DNA from: DATARH01 sp963712835
GTDB taxonomy: Bacteria; Pseudomonadota; Alphaproteobacteria; ATCC43930; CGMCC-115725
DNA length: 64,000 bases
Direction of reading: 5' to 3'
Assembly (NCBI GenBank): GCA_963712835.1
Contig: CAVQJJ010000019.1
Span: 62,001-126,000 of the forward strand
Both the position numbers and the translations under genes were made by a program. Below the pieces are notes generated by a model, which worked only from the letters and a program-made list of their open reading frames with translations, was not told the DNA's origin and did no database searches. Positions within the stretch are counted from its first letter, which is position 1. Every line of letters starts with the position of its first letter. This document shows, piece after piece, positions 17,523-26,910 of this stretch.

Positions 17523-20015
17523 ATGCTCGGGCAACTGCGGCGTATCGGCAAATCGGAATTCGCCGGTCAAAACCTCGTCCTGGCGGTGCTGATCATCATC
17601 GGCGTCTTCCTTCTTGGCATCGTTGTGATCACGCCGCTCGATCTGGTGTCGCAGGCGCTGTTCGCGGTGCTGACGATCCTGGCGATGCTGGTGATTCGCG
17701 GCCAGCCGTCACGCGGCGTGACGCTGATTCTCATAACGCTGTCGATCGCGGTCTCTACCCGTTACATCTGGTGGCGGCTTACCGAAACGTTGCAATTTCC
17801 CTCGGAGATCGAGGCATTTCTCGGCATCGGCCTGATCCTGGCTGAGCTTTACGCCTGGCTCGTGCTGATGCTTGGCTACATCCAGACCGCCTGGCCGTTG
17901 CACCGTCCTCCCGTGGCGTTGCCGGAAGATGTCGCGGAGTGGCCGACCGTCGATCTGCTGATCCCGACCTATAACGAGCCGCTGTCCGTGGTGCAGAACA
18001 CGGTGCTCGGCGCGCTGTCGGTCGACTACCCGCTCGATAAGCTCAAGATCTACATCCTCGATGACGGCCGGCGCGAAGAGTTCCGCGAATTCGCCGAGGC
18101 CTGCGGCGTCGGCTACATCGTCCGCGACAACAATCTTCACGCCAAGGCCGGCAATCTCAACCATGCGCTGACGGTGACGGATGGCGAACTGCTCGCGCTG
18201 TTCGACAGCGATCATGTGCCGACCCGCGCTTTCCTGCAGCTGACGATCGGCTGGTTCCTGCGCGATCAGCGTCTCGCCCTGGTGCAGACACCGCACCATT
18301 TCTACTCGCCCGACCCGTTCGAACGGAACCTGCGCGCCGGAACCACGGTGCCGAATGAGGGGCAGCTATTTTACGGGCTGATCCAGGACGGCAACGATCT
18401 GTGGAACGCCGCGTTTTTCTGCGGCTCGTGCGCGGTGATGCGGCGCTCGGCGGTGGAGGCGATTGGCGGCTTCGCGATCCAGACCGTCACCGAGGACGCG
18501 CATACAGCGCTGCGGCTGCACCGCGCCGGCTATAATTCGGCCTATTTGCGCCTGCCGCTTGCCGCCGGCCTGGCGACCGAGCGGCTGGCCATTCATGTCG
18601 GTCAGCGGATGCGCTGGGCGCGCGGCATGACGCAGATCTTCCGGGTCGACAACCCGCTCTTCGGCCGTGGCCTCGGTATCGGCCAGCGCATCTGCTACCT
18701 GAACGCGATGCTGCATTTCTTTTTCGGCTTGCCGCGCTTCGTGTTTCTCACCGCGCCGCTCTGCTATCTGATGTTCCGGCTGAACATCATCGCGGCAAGC
18801 GGCCTGATGGTCATTGTTTACGCCGCGCCGCATTTGATTCACTCGACCGTGACCAACTCGCGCCTGCAGTCGCGCTATCGCCATTCGTTCTGGGGCGAAA
18901 TCTACGAGAGCGTGCTCGCCCTGTACATTTTGCGGCCGACGCTGGCGACGCTGGTCAACCCCAAGCGCGGCAAGTTCAACGTCACCGAAAAAGGCGGCCT
19001 GCTGCCGAGCGATTATTTCGACTACAAGATCGTCCGCCCGCATTTGATCATCCTGGGCTTGCTCGTGGTGGCGCTGATCATTGGGATCGCCCGATGGTTT
19101 TTGAGTGACTTCAGCGACAGCGAAGTGCTGGTGCTCAATGTCGCCTGGGCGATCTTCAATCTGCTGACGATCGCCGCCGCGATCGCAGTCGGCCGCGAGA
19201 CCCGGCAGTTGCGCAACTCGGTGCGTCTCGGTCTCGAAATGCCCGGCGTCATCTATTTGCCCGACGGGCAATCACTGGTGAGCCGGTCGCGCAACCTGTC
19301 GACGACGGGCGGCATGTTTACCGCGGCCCGGCCGGCCGGGGTTGAAATCAACGACGTCATACAAATCGAGCTGCCGGTTGGGGACCGCACCGCGGTATTG
19401 CCGGGGCGCGTTGTGGCGTGGGATGGGGAGATACTGCGCGTGGCCTTTGAGCAATTGACGCTGCGACAGCAGCGTGACCTCGTCCGGGTAGTGCTGTGCC
19501 GCGCCGATGCGTGGCTCGATTGGGAGGAGCATCCCGTCGATCGGCCGCTCCGCTCGGTGCGCGAAATCCTCAGCAGCATCGGCGGCTTGTTCGTGCGGCA
19601 CAATTTCCGCGCCGCGACGCCGACCGAGGCTCGTCAGCGCGAGCGCGTGATCTCTGGCCTGTTCGTCGCGATCGGCCTGGGATTGAGCGCGCTGCTGATC
19701 GGCGGCCCCGCCTCGGCCCAGACCAACGGTCCGCCGAGCAACTCGCCGATATCGAGCGCCCCGCCCGCGATGGGGGTCGGTCCGGGTCCGGGCCCGGCAA
19801 CCGGCGCCGCCGCGCCGCCGCCGCAAGGGTCGCAGGTGCCGCTGCCGGCGCCCGCCGCGACGCAGCCGGGACCGGTCGGGACCGCGGCGCCGAGCACGAC
19901 GCCAAGCAACAATCCCAGCCTTCCCGGTGCGCCGGCAACGGCGTCTACGGCGAACGCCGCGAAATCTTGGGAGCGTGCGCACCCAGGAGCTGAAGCTGAA
20001 GGATTTGGGCGCTAA
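17523..20015 (+). CDS. bcsA: Cellulose synthase catalytic subunit (UDP-forming), with in-frame BcsB signal segment
   Basis: BcsA polymerises glucose from UDP-glucose and threads the chain through the inner membrane. N-terminal membrane helices precede a GT2 domain with DDG (about residue 180), DSDH (227), FFCGS, TED (322) and QRMRW (360). More membrane helices follow, then a PilZ domain with RxxxR near residue 558 and NLSTTG, so c-di-GMP activation is expected. The frame does not end after PilZ: it runs on through a signal-like hydrophobic stretch ending GGPASAQ (about residue 735) and a Pro/Ala-rich linker that belong to BcsB, then stops after 14 out-of-frame codons. A BcsA-BcsB fusion, as in Komagataeibacter AcsAB, broken by a 1-base shift near 19969-19975 explains this best. 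ATG 17523 follows GGAGAAGG. Confidence 0.93.
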   Translation: MLGQLRRIGKSEFAGQNLVLAVLIIIGVFLLGIVVITPLDLVSQALFAVLTILAMLVIRGQPSRGVTLILITLSIAVSTRYIWWRLTETLQFPSEIEAFLGIGLILAELYAWLVLMLGYIQTAWPLHRPPVALPEDVAEWPTVDLLIPTYNEPLSVVQNTVLGALSVDYPLDKLKIYILDDGRREEFREFAEACGVGYIVRDNNLHAKAGNLNHALTVTDGELLALFDSDHVPTRAFLQLTIGWFLRDQRLALVQTPHHFYSPDPFERNLRAGTTVPNEGQLFYGLIQDGNDLWNAAFFCGSCAVMRRSAVEAIGGFAIQTVTEDAHTALRLHRAGYNSAYLRLPLAAGLATERLAIHVGQRMRWARGMTQIFRVDNPLFGRGLGIGQRICYLNAMLHFFFGLPRFVFLTAPLCYLMFRLNIIAASGLMVIVYAAPHLIHSTVTNSRLQSRYRHSFWGEIYESVLALYILRPTLATLVNPKRGKFNVTEKGGLLPSDYFDYKIVRPHLIILGLLVVALIIGIARWFLSDFSDSEVLVLNVAWAIFNLLTIAAAIAVGRETRQLRNSVRLGLEMPGVIYLPDGQSLVSRSRNLSTTGGMFTAARPAGVEINDVIQIELPVGDRTAVLPGRVVAWDGEILRVAFEQLTLRQQRDLVRVVLCRADAWLDWEEHPVDRPLRSVREILSSIGGLFVRHNFRAATPTEARQRERVISGLFVAIGLGLSALLIGGPASAQTNGPPSNSPISSAPPAMGVGPGPGPATGAAAPPPQGSQVPLPAPAATQPGPVGTAAPSTTPSNNPSLPGAPATASTANAAKSWERAHPGAEAEGFGR

Positions 20016-22098
20016 CTCGCCGATCCGGCTGATCGGTGTGCAGGGCGAGGGCAGTCTCCCCTTCTCGGTGCGCAGCGACGAAGAGCCGATCGGCGGCAAG
20101 ATCGACCTGACCTTCGCCTATTCGCCGGCGTTGATCCCGGAACTCAGCCATCTGACGGTGCTGATGAACGGCGAGGTCGTCGGCAACATTCCGCTACCCA
20201 AGGACAAGTCCTCCGGCGACACCGCCGAGCTGCCGATCAACCCGGTGCTGATCGGGCACGACAACCGGGTGCTGTTCCGCTTTATCGGCCACTACACGCT
20301 CGGCTGCGAAGACCCGCTGCATTCGAGCCTGTGGCTGGTGCTGAGCAACAACACGACGATCACCACACAGCTGCAGAAGCTGCTGCTGCCCAACGATCTG
20401 TCGCAGCTTCCGGCGCCGTTCTACGATGCGAAGGACATGCAGGGTTTGAACCTGCCTTTCGTCTTCGCCTCGAAGGTCTCGACCTCGACCTTGCAGGCGG
20501 CGGGCACTGTCGCGTCATGGTTCGGCTCGCTCGCCTCGTACAAGGGAGCGACCTTCCCGACCAGCCTCGACACGGTTCCCAACAACAACGCCGTGGTCTT
20601 CGCGACAAATGACGAGAAGCCGGCGGGGCTCACGCTGCCAGACATCACCGGGCCGACGATCGCGGTGGTGACAAACCCCAACAATACCGAGGCCAAGCTG
20701 TTGCTGGTGCTCGGGCGCAACGCCGACGAGTTGCGCGCGGCGGCCGATACGCTGACCCTGGGCGCGCGGGCGCTGAGCGGCGAAACGCAGGTTGTTGGCG
20801 CTCCCGATATTCCGGCCCGCAAAGCTTATGACGCGCCGCGCTGGGTGCCGATCGACCGGCCGGTGCGCTTCGGCGAGCTGGTGCAGCCGACCGATCTGCA
20901 GGGCAGCGGCCTGGTGCCGGGTCTGCTGACGCTGAATTTCCGTACCGCGCCCGACCTGTTCGTCTGGGGCAATACCGGCATTCCGCTCGACATCCGCTAT
21001 CGTTATCCGGCCGGCACTTGGATGAACTTCCGCGAGTCGCGGCTCGACGTGTCGATCAACAACTCCTACCTGCGCAGCCTGCCGCTGACGAAAGAAGGCG
21101 TGGTCCAGCAGGTCAAGGACATCGTCTCGCCCGATTACGTGATGAACGACGAGACGGTGCGCGTGCCACCGTACTACGTGTTCGGCCAGAACCAGCTGCA
21201 GTTCTACTATGACCTGCGGCCGGTGAAGGTCGGCGAATGCCAAGACGTGCTGCCGAACAACATCCAGGAATCGATCGATCCGGATTCGACGATCGATCTG
21301 TCCAAGACGGAGCGGTTCGCGTCGCTGCCGAACTTGGCGTTCTTCGCCAATTCCGGCTACCCGTACACGCGGATGGCCGACCTCTCCGATACGGCGATCG
21401 TGATGCCGGATCAGTACACCGCGAAGGATATCGAAGCCTATCTCGATCTGATGGGGATGATGGGCGATTCGACCGGGTTCCCGGCGGTGCGCGCGACCGT
21501 GGTGAATGCGAATGGGGTCGACAAGGCCGGCGACAAGGACCTTCTGGTGCTTGGCTCGATCTCGCATCAGCCGCTGATCTCGCGCTGGGCCCAGAACAGC
21601 AAGTTGCGCGTCGAAGGCGGGCATCTGCGGGTCGGGATGACCTCGGCGCTCGATCGCGTCTACACCATGCTCGATCCCAACACCCAATCGGAACGCGACC
21701 GCGTCGATCATCTGCTCGTCTCGCAAGGGGACAATCTCGCGGCGATGATCGGTTTGGAGTCGCCGCTGCATTCCGGCCGAACCGCGATCATCATCACCGG
21801 GTCGAGTCCGGATAAGCTACTCACCGTGATCCAGACTTTCCGCAACCGTCAGCTCAATCCGCTCATCCAGGGCGATTTGATGATCGCCGACGCGAACCGG
21901 GTCACCAGCTTCCGCATTGGCGACGAGTACTCTGTCGGGCATCTGCCGACATTGACCAAACTGCGCTGGTGGCTGGGCAACTCGCCGCTGCTTTTGATCC
22001 TGTTCACGTTGATCGGCGTGCTGATCATCGCGCTGGTCGCCTACTGGCTGTTGCGCCGGCTGGCGATCGGACGGTTGGGAACCAGGTCGGTGAATTGA
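19927..22098 (+). CDS. bcsB: Cellulose synthase regulatory subunit BcsB (frame-shifted relative to bcsA)
   Basis: BcsB is the periplasmic partner of BcsA, anchored by one C-terminal helix. From TQELKLKDLGANSPIRLIG onward the protein has the BcsB layout: alternating carbohydrate-binding-like and flavodoxin-like domains, and a final membrane helix (LLLILFTLIGVLIIALVAYWLL) followed by basic residues. The first open codon of this frame (GTG 19927) yields an arginine-rich start without signal peptide; the signal peptide and linker are instead encoded in the bcsA frame. Removing one base in the GGG at 19969-19971 would join ...AAKSW with SVRTQELKL in one frame. So the true protein probably begins inside, or is fused to, BcsA. 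Confidence 0.88.
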   Translation: MRRQRRLRRTPRNLGSVRTQELKLKDLGANSPIRLIGVQGEGSLPFSVRSDEEPIGGKIDLTFAYSPALIPELSHLTVLMNGEVVGNIPLPKDKSSGDTAELPINPVLIGHDNRVLFRFIGHYTLGCEDPLHSSLWLVLSNNTTITTQLQKLLLPNDLSQLPAPFYDAKDMQGLNLPFVFASKVSTSTLQAAGTVASWFGSLASYKGATFPTSLDTVPNNNAVVFATNDEKPAGLTLPDITGPTIAVVTNPNNTEAKLLLVLGRNADELRAAADTLTLGARALSGETQVVGAPDIPARKAYDAPRWVPIDRPVRFGELVQPTDLQGSGLVPGLLTLNFRTAPDLFVWGNTGIPLDIRYRYPAGTWMNFRESRLDVSINNSYLRSLPLTKEGVVQQVKDIVSPDYVMNDETVRVPPYYVFGQNQLQFYYDLRPVKVGECQDVLPNNIQESIDPDSTIDLSKTERFASLPNLAFFANSGYPYTRMADLSDTAIVMPDQYTAKDIEAYLDLMGMMGDSTGFPAVRATVVNANGVDKAGDKDLLVLGSISHQPLISRWAQNSKLRVEGGHLRVGMTSALDRVYTMLDPNTQSERDRVDHLLVSQGDNLAAMIGLESPLHSGRTAIIITGSSPDKLLTVIQTFRNRQLNPLIQGDLMIADANRVTSFRIGDEYSVGHLPTLTKLRWWLGNSPLLLILFTLIGVLIIALVAYWLLRRLAIGRLGTRSVN

Positions 22099-22163
22099 GT
22101 AAGCAGGCGGGCCGGCGGATGCAGGGCGTGGTGGTACCGAGCCTCTCGCGAGGCGGCCAAGTG

Positions 22164-23093
22164 ATGAGTCGGGCGCGGCATGGTGCGCTCGCCCTGCTTG
22201 TCTCCGCGGCGTTGCCTTGCGCCGCGGCGTTGGCGCAGCAACAGAGCGCTCCCGCGCCGCAGGCTCAGTCTCAAGCGCCGGCTCAGGCTCAAGGCGCGCA
22301 GCCGCAAAACGTGCAGAAACCGGCTGCTCCAGCGCCGCAGGCTCAGTCTCAACCGGCCGCTCAGGCACCCGGCGGCGTCCAGCCGCAAGCCACGACCCAG
22401 CTACCCCCCGCGGGGCCGGAAAACGCCGAGCAGGTGCTGCTGGAGAAGGCCAATTACTGGCGCCTCAAGGACCGCCCCGATCTCGCCAAGGAAGCGCTGA
22501 ACGAGCTTCTCAAGATCAATCCCAACAATCCCGATGCCCTATTCCAATTCGGGATGTTGTCGATCCAGGACAACAAGCCCGCTGAGGCGCAGCGCTACCT
22601 GGCCAAGCTTCAGCAGGTGGCGCCCAACGATCCCCACATCGCCGACCTGCAATCGGCGATCCGGACCGGCAAGATCGGAACGAACGACCTCAACGAGGCG
22701 CGCCGCCTGGCGCAGGCCGGTCAGCTCGATGAGGCGATCAAGAAATACAAGGAAATCTTCCGCGGCCCGCCGCCGTCCGGCTATGGCGTCGAATACTACA
22801 TGACGCTGGCTGGAACGCCGGGAGGCTGGGACGAAGCGCGGCAGGGAATGGAGCGCGTGGTTCAGGAATCGCCCAATGACCCGCAGCTGAGGCTGTCTCT
22901 CGCCGAGATCTACACCTATCGCGAGTTCAACTCGGCAGCAGGGGATCGCGATGCTCGCACAGCTGAGCAAGAACCCGATCGTCGCCAATCAGGCGATCCA
23001 GGCGTGGAAGCAGACGCTGACCTGGCTCGGCGGTGCGCCTTATGCGAAGCAGGCGTTTCAACAATATCTCTCGCAATTCCCCAACGACGCTGA
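22164..23093 (+). CDS. bcsC: BcsC-type TPR protein, N-terminal part (frameshifted)
   Basis: Periplasmic TPR scaffold of cellulose export. ATG 22164 opens a signal peptide ending at ALAQ, then a Pro/Ala/Gln-rich linker with a repeated APAPQAQSQ unit, then TPR repeats starting near residue 90 (for example LAKEALNELLKINPNNPDAL). Good similarity ends at REFNSAAG, after which the frame becomes nonsense. At 22941-22944 the DNA has GGGG; with GGG the frame would continue AAGIAMLAQLSKN straight into the next entry. The 65 bp after bcsB hold no other gene. Confidence 0.82.
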   Translation: MSRARHGALALLVSAALPCAAALAQQQSAPAPQAQSQAPAQAQGAQPQNVQKPAAPAPQAQSQPAAQAPGGVQPQATTQLPPAGPENAEQVLLEKANYWRLKDRPDLAKEALNELLKINPNNPDALFQFGMLSIQDNKPAEAQRYLAKLQQVAPNDPHIADLQSAIRTGKIGTNDLNEARRLAQAGQLDEAIKKYKEIFRGPPPSGYGVEYYMTLAGTPGGWDEARQGMERVVQESPNDPQLRLSLAEIYTYREFNSAAGDRDARTAEQEPDRRQSGDPGVEADADLARRCALCEAGVSTISLAIPQRR

Positions 23094-24933
23094 TGTCCAG
23101 AAGCTGCTGGCCGACCTTAAGAACCAGCCGGCTGGCGAGATGTCGGAAGGATATGCCGACATCAAGAAGGGTGAGCTGGTCAAGGCCGAGAAGGAGTTTC
23201 AGGCCGAACTGAAAGCGAACCCCAACGACGCGCAGGCCTTGGCCGGGCTCGGTCTTGTGCGCCTGCGCCAGCAGCGTTTCGGCGAAGCGCGCGACTATCT
23301 TCAGCGCGCGCTGAAACTGGCGCCCGACCAGCGCAAGGATATCGAACCGGCACTCGACAGCGCCATTTTCTGGGGCCGGGTCGATGAGGCCAAGCGCGCC
23401 GCATATGCGAAGAACTATACGCAGGCGCGAGCGATATTGGGGCCGTTGCTGGCGCATCCCCGCCCCAACGAGTGGGGCGCGCTGATGGTGCTGGGTGACG
23501 TCGAGACCAAAGCGGGGCAGGGCGCGGCGGCGGAAATGGCCTATCGCGAGGTGCTGCGCTTTCGTCCGGGAAATCCGGACGCCACGTTCGGGCTCGCGAA
23601 TGCGCTGCGCATGCAGAACAAGACCGCCGAGCTCGACCAGTTGAAAAGCCGCATGAGCCCGGCCGAGCGTGCGCGCTTCGACAAGGTGGGGGCCGGCGGC
23701 CCGGCGGAGAAGCTGCGTAACGAGGCGAAGGAAGCCTCGGCCAACGGCGATAATGCGACCGCCGACAAGAAATTCCAGGCGGCGATCGCGGCCGATCCCA
23801 AGGAGCCATGGATCCGCCTCGATTACGCGCGTTTCCTCGCCGGGCAAAACAATATGCAGCAGGCTTTCGCGGTAGTCGCTCCGACCGCGTCCGGCAATTC
23901 CCCGACGAGCATCCTTGTCGCCTCGATGTTCGATGCGCAACAGGACCGCTGGGTCCAGGCGCTCGATCTGATCAACAGCATTCCGCCCGCGCAGCGGACA
24001 GAGGACATCAAGAATTTCCGCGACCGCATCTATGTGCGCGGCACGATCGAACGGGCGAAGCAGATGGCGAAGAGCGGCGATGTCGCCGGCGCCAAGGCCC
24101 TGCTCGTGCGGCTTTATACCGACCCCGAAGTGCAGACGGACGAGAAGCGGCAGGCGCCTTTCGTAATCATGAAGGAACTCAACGATTACGATACCGCGCT
24201 GCAAATGACGCGCGATGCGTACATGAAGGGCGGCCCGAACTCGGTTAAGGCCGGCGCCGATTACGCGATGATCCTGATGCTGAAGGGCGGGCACGACGAC
24301 GAGGCCGCGCAGGTCCTCTCACAGATCAGCGCGAGCGGGCTGGTCAATACCTCAAACCGCGAAGACCTGACGCCGGTCTACATCACGCTTTCGGTGCGGC
24401 AGGCAGACAAGCTGCGCGAGCGGGGCGACTACGCCGAGGCGTGGGACAAGATTTCGCGATATCTTAACGATAATCCGGATAATACCGATCTGCTTTTGTG
24501 CGCCGGACGCATCTACGCGGCGGCCGGACGCTCGACAGAGGCGATGGAGCAATTCAAGAAGGCGTACGACCAGGATTCGGATAACATGGACGTGCTACGC
24601 GGCGTGATCTCAGGGGCGATCCTCGCGCACGAGTACGGCGCGGCCAATGACTACATCGACAAGGGCATGCAGGCCGATCCTCAAAATCCCTGGCTCTTCT
24701 ATCTCCGGGCGCAAGTCGCTCAAGCGCAGGGCCGCAATGGCGCTGCGATTGAGGCGCTGCGGCAGGCGCGTGCGCTCAACCTTCAGCAGAACCCGGACCA
24801 GGCCACGCCCATCACCGGCGGCGGACCGACGCCGCTCACTCCGGGCGCAACGCCCTCCCAGTCGCTGCCGCCGAATCCTTTCCGCAGATCGCAAGCGATC
24901 CTGCCGGCGCAATTAAATGCGGTGACGCTATGA
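22951..24933 (+). CDS. bcsC: BcsC-type TPR protein, C-terminal part (frameshifted)
   Basis: Continuation of the TPR scaffold in the next frame, starting at an internal ATG (MLAQLSKNPIV). About 660 residues of TPR repeats are present, e.g. GEARDYLQRALKLAPDQRKD and AWDKISRYLNDNPDNTDLLL. Joined to the upstream part the protein would be about 920 residues. It ends with a short Pro-rich tail and does not carry the usual outer-membrane barrel: that domain is a separate gene whose ATG overlaps this stop by 4 bp. A TPR-only protein plus a separate barrel recalls the alginate AlgK/AlgE arrangement rather than ordinary BcsC, which is a single polypeptide. Confidence 0.85.
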   Translation: MLAQLSKNPIVANQAIQAWKQTLTWLGGAPYAKQAFQQYLSQFPNDADVQKLLADLKNQPAGEMSEGYADIKKGELVKAEKEFQAELKANPNDAQALAGLGLVRLRQQRFGEARDYLQRALKLAPDQRKDIEPALDSAIFWGRVDEAKRAAYAKNYTQARAILGPLLAHPRPNEWGALMVLGDVETKAGQGAAAEMAYREVLRFRPGNPDATFGLANALRMQNKTAELDQLKSRMSPAERARFDKVGAGGPAEKLRNEAKEASANGDNATADKKFQAAIAADPKEPWIRLDYARFLAGQNNMQQAFAVVAPTASGNSPTSILVASMFDAQQDRWVQALDLINSIPPAQRTEDIKNFRDRIYVRGTIERAKQMAKSGDVAGAKALLVRLYTDPEVQTDEKRQAPFVIMKELNDYDTALQMTRDAYMKGGPNSVKAGADYAMILMLKGGHDDEAAQVLSQISASGLVNTSNREDLTPVYITLSVRQADKLRERGDYAEAWDKISRYLNDNPDNTDLLLCAGRIYAAAGRSTEAMEQFKKAYDQDSDNMDVLRGVISGAILAHEYGAANDYIDKGMQADPQNPWLFYLRAQVAQAQGRNGAAIEALRQARALNLQQNPDQATPITGGGPTPLTPGATPSQSLPPNPFRRSQAILPAQLNAVTL

Positions 24934-26720
24934 GACGATCTGCCGGAACCCTCGCTTTCGGGTTGTTGCTGTCGGTCGCCTTGCCGGCGGGCGCGGTCAT
25001 GGCTTCGGACCCGGGCGGCCCAGCCGTCAACCCAGACCAGCCCGATGCGCAACCACCCGTGCCGTCCGCTGGCCCCACACAGGCAGCCGAGGCGCCGTTA
25101 CCAAAGCTGGCTGCGGCCTCGGCGGACAGCGCCGACCTTGCCCCGGCTAAGCCTATTGTTTCCGCGCTGGCGGCTTCGGCGGACAGCGCCGATCTCGCCC
25201 CGGCAAAGCCCGTCGTTTCCGCCCCGGCGGTGGCCGTGGCGCCAGCGCGCGTCGTCGCGGGCGCAGGTGTGGCTCAAGCGGCGCGGACGGCTCAGGTCGC
25301 GCTATTGCCCCAACCGAAGGTTCCAGACGGCGGTTTGCCTCTCCCCACCGGCGGTTCGGCGGGCTCGAACGATCTCGGCATCAGCGCCAAGGCGGTGCAG
25401 GTCGCCCAGGTTGAGATCGAGCCGCCGCCGCCGATCGCCGGCTATCAGCTGCTCGGCACGCTAAAGCCGTATTCCGCGACCGATACGCTGGAAATGGACA
25501 TCGACCGCGATTTGGCGCGGCTCGAATCCGCTTCCAACCCGACCCTCGTTGCGGGACTCGCCTACCGCACGCATAGCGGCACGGAAGGAACGAGCTTCCT
25601 CAACGAATTCGGGGCGCCGTTCGAGGCGAGTTTCTCGCCGTGGTACACCGGCATGGCGCGCATCGACATCGTACCGGTCTATATCGATGCCGGGACGCCG
25701 GCCAACGGCAATCTCGGTCAGTTCGGCGCCAACCCGTTGACCTACCCGGTAGGGCTTGGCGCAGCCGCGGCAGGCGATCAAAACGCCAGCGGCGTCGGAA
25801 TTACCGGCAGCTACACGTGGACCGATTTCTACGCGCAGTTCGGCACGACACCACTCGGCTTCCCCGTGACGAACCTGATCGGCGATCTCGCCTACACGCC
25901 GAAATTCTTCGACGGCAATATGAGCGTGCGTTTCGAGGCGCTGCGTCAGCCGGTGACCGACAGCGTGCTGTCATACGCCGGTACGCACGCCAATTTCTCG
26001 CGCTCCAATACCGTGGCGCCCGGCGCCCTCGGCTCCGACACGCTGTGGGGCGGCGTGGTCAAGACCGGCGGGCACGTCACCGCGTTCTACGACAACCAAT
26101 CGGTTGGCGCTTACGCGGGAGCGGGTTGGGCCTCGCTGACCGGCACCAATGTCGCGGACAACAGCGCGGTCGACGCTATTCTCGGGACGTATTTCCGGCC
26201 GTGGAAGACCGACAACTGGGCGCTCCGGGTGGGCGTTTCGCTGTACTACACCGGTTATGACAAGAACCTTGACGGGTTCAGCTTTGGCCAAGGCGGCTAT
26301 TTCAGTCCACAGGATTTCGAAGGGCTGGGCTTCCCGATCGAGCTTACCGGCCATTACGGTCCGTGGACGTACCTCGCCTCCACGACGCTTGGGGTTCAGC
26401 ATTACAATCAGGACTCCAGCCCGACATTCCCGAACAAGCCGAGCGCTCAGGCCGCCCTCGAGGCGTCGGCGCCGGCGAACGCCTTCCTGACCGGGATCCA
26501 TACGACCGGCTTCGGCTTCAATCTGAAGGGGCAGGTCGAATACGCGTTCGATCCGACAACCTCGTTCGGCGCGGCGGGTAGCCTCAACAACGGCAATGGC
26601 TATACGGAAAGCATCGTCCAGATCTATTTGCGCAAGACATTCGATTGGTTCGGGCCGGTCGCGATCAAGAATGATGCCGAGTCGATCGCCGCGCGCGATA
26701 TGCCGATGAGCCACCTGTAG
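24930..26720 (+). CDS. Outer-membrane cellulose export barrel (BcsC C-terminal domain as its own gene)
   Basis: The 596-residue product has its own signal peptide (MRRSAGTLAFGLLLSVALPAG, cleavage near residue 26), a low-complexity Ala/Pro linker of about 130 residues, and a beta-barrel that matches the C-terminal domain of BcsC (BCSC_C type) with alternating aromatic strands, e.g. TWTDFYAQFGTTPLGFP and a final SIVQIYLRKTFDWF strand. In known cellulose operons this barrel is the last third of BcsC. Here it is separate, with a 4-bp ATGA overlap to the TPR gene. The linker contains an exact-length tandem duplication of 19 residues. The last residues after the final strand (about 20) are not barrel-like. 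Confidence 0.85.
   Translation: MRRSAGTLAFGLLLSVALPAGAVMASDPGGPAVNPDQPDAQPPVPSAGPTQAAEAPLPKLAAASADSADLAPAKPIVSALAASADSADLAPAKPVVSAPAVAVAPARVVAGAGVAQAARTAQVALLPQPKVPDGGLPLPTGGSAGSNDLGISAKAVQVAQVEIEPPPPIAGYQLLGTLKPYSATDTLEMDIDRDLARLESASNPTLVAGLAYRTHSGTEGTSFLNEFGAPFEASFSPWYTGMARIDIVPVYIDAGTPANGNLGQFGANPLTYPVGLGAAAAGDQNASGVGITGSYTWTDFYAQFGTTPLGFPVTNLIGDLAYTPKFFDGNMSVRFEALRQPVTDSVLSYAGTHANFSRSNTVAPGALGSDTLWGGVVKTGGHVTAFYDNQSVGAYAGAGWASLTGTNVADNSAVDAILGTYFRPWKTDNWALRVGVSLYYTGYDKNLDGFSFGQGGYFSPQDFEGLGFPIELTGHYGPWTYLASTTLGVQHYNQDSSPTFPNKPSAQAALEASAPANAFLTGIHTTGFGFNLKGQVEYAFDPTTSFGAAGSLNNGNGYTESIVQIYLRKTFDWFGPVAIKNDAESIAARDMPMSHL
25113..25226 (+). repeat. 57-bp tandem duplication in the barrel gene
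   Basis: Two consecutive 57-bp units (25113-25169 and 25170-25226) encode nearly the same 19 residues (AASADSADLAPAKP[IV]VSA followed by L or P). Many third-codon differences show that the duplication is not recent. It lies in the flexible linker between signal peptide and barrel. Confidence 0.8.
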
Positions 26721-26910
26721 GTTTTCCGGACGTTTGCAAGATTGGCGTTGAGAGCCGTTGCTCCGTGGTGCAGCGAGCGCGTTCTAGCCGCCCTGCGGCC
26801 AGTAGCAGATTCTGGCGGTGAATACTTGACCCGGTCGGCTACCCCAGGGAGCGGGACTGCACCGGGGCAATTGTTCGCTTGCGGAGCCACCCGCATTAAG
26901 TATTTTCGGC

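Noticed and set aside
19645..19960. Separate in-frame start for bcsB at the GTG near 19648
   Set aside because: It would give a good signal peptide, but the frame stops at 20015, before the conserved BcsB domain; it cannot make BcsB without a frameshift, so it is discussed as a finding and not listed as a gene.
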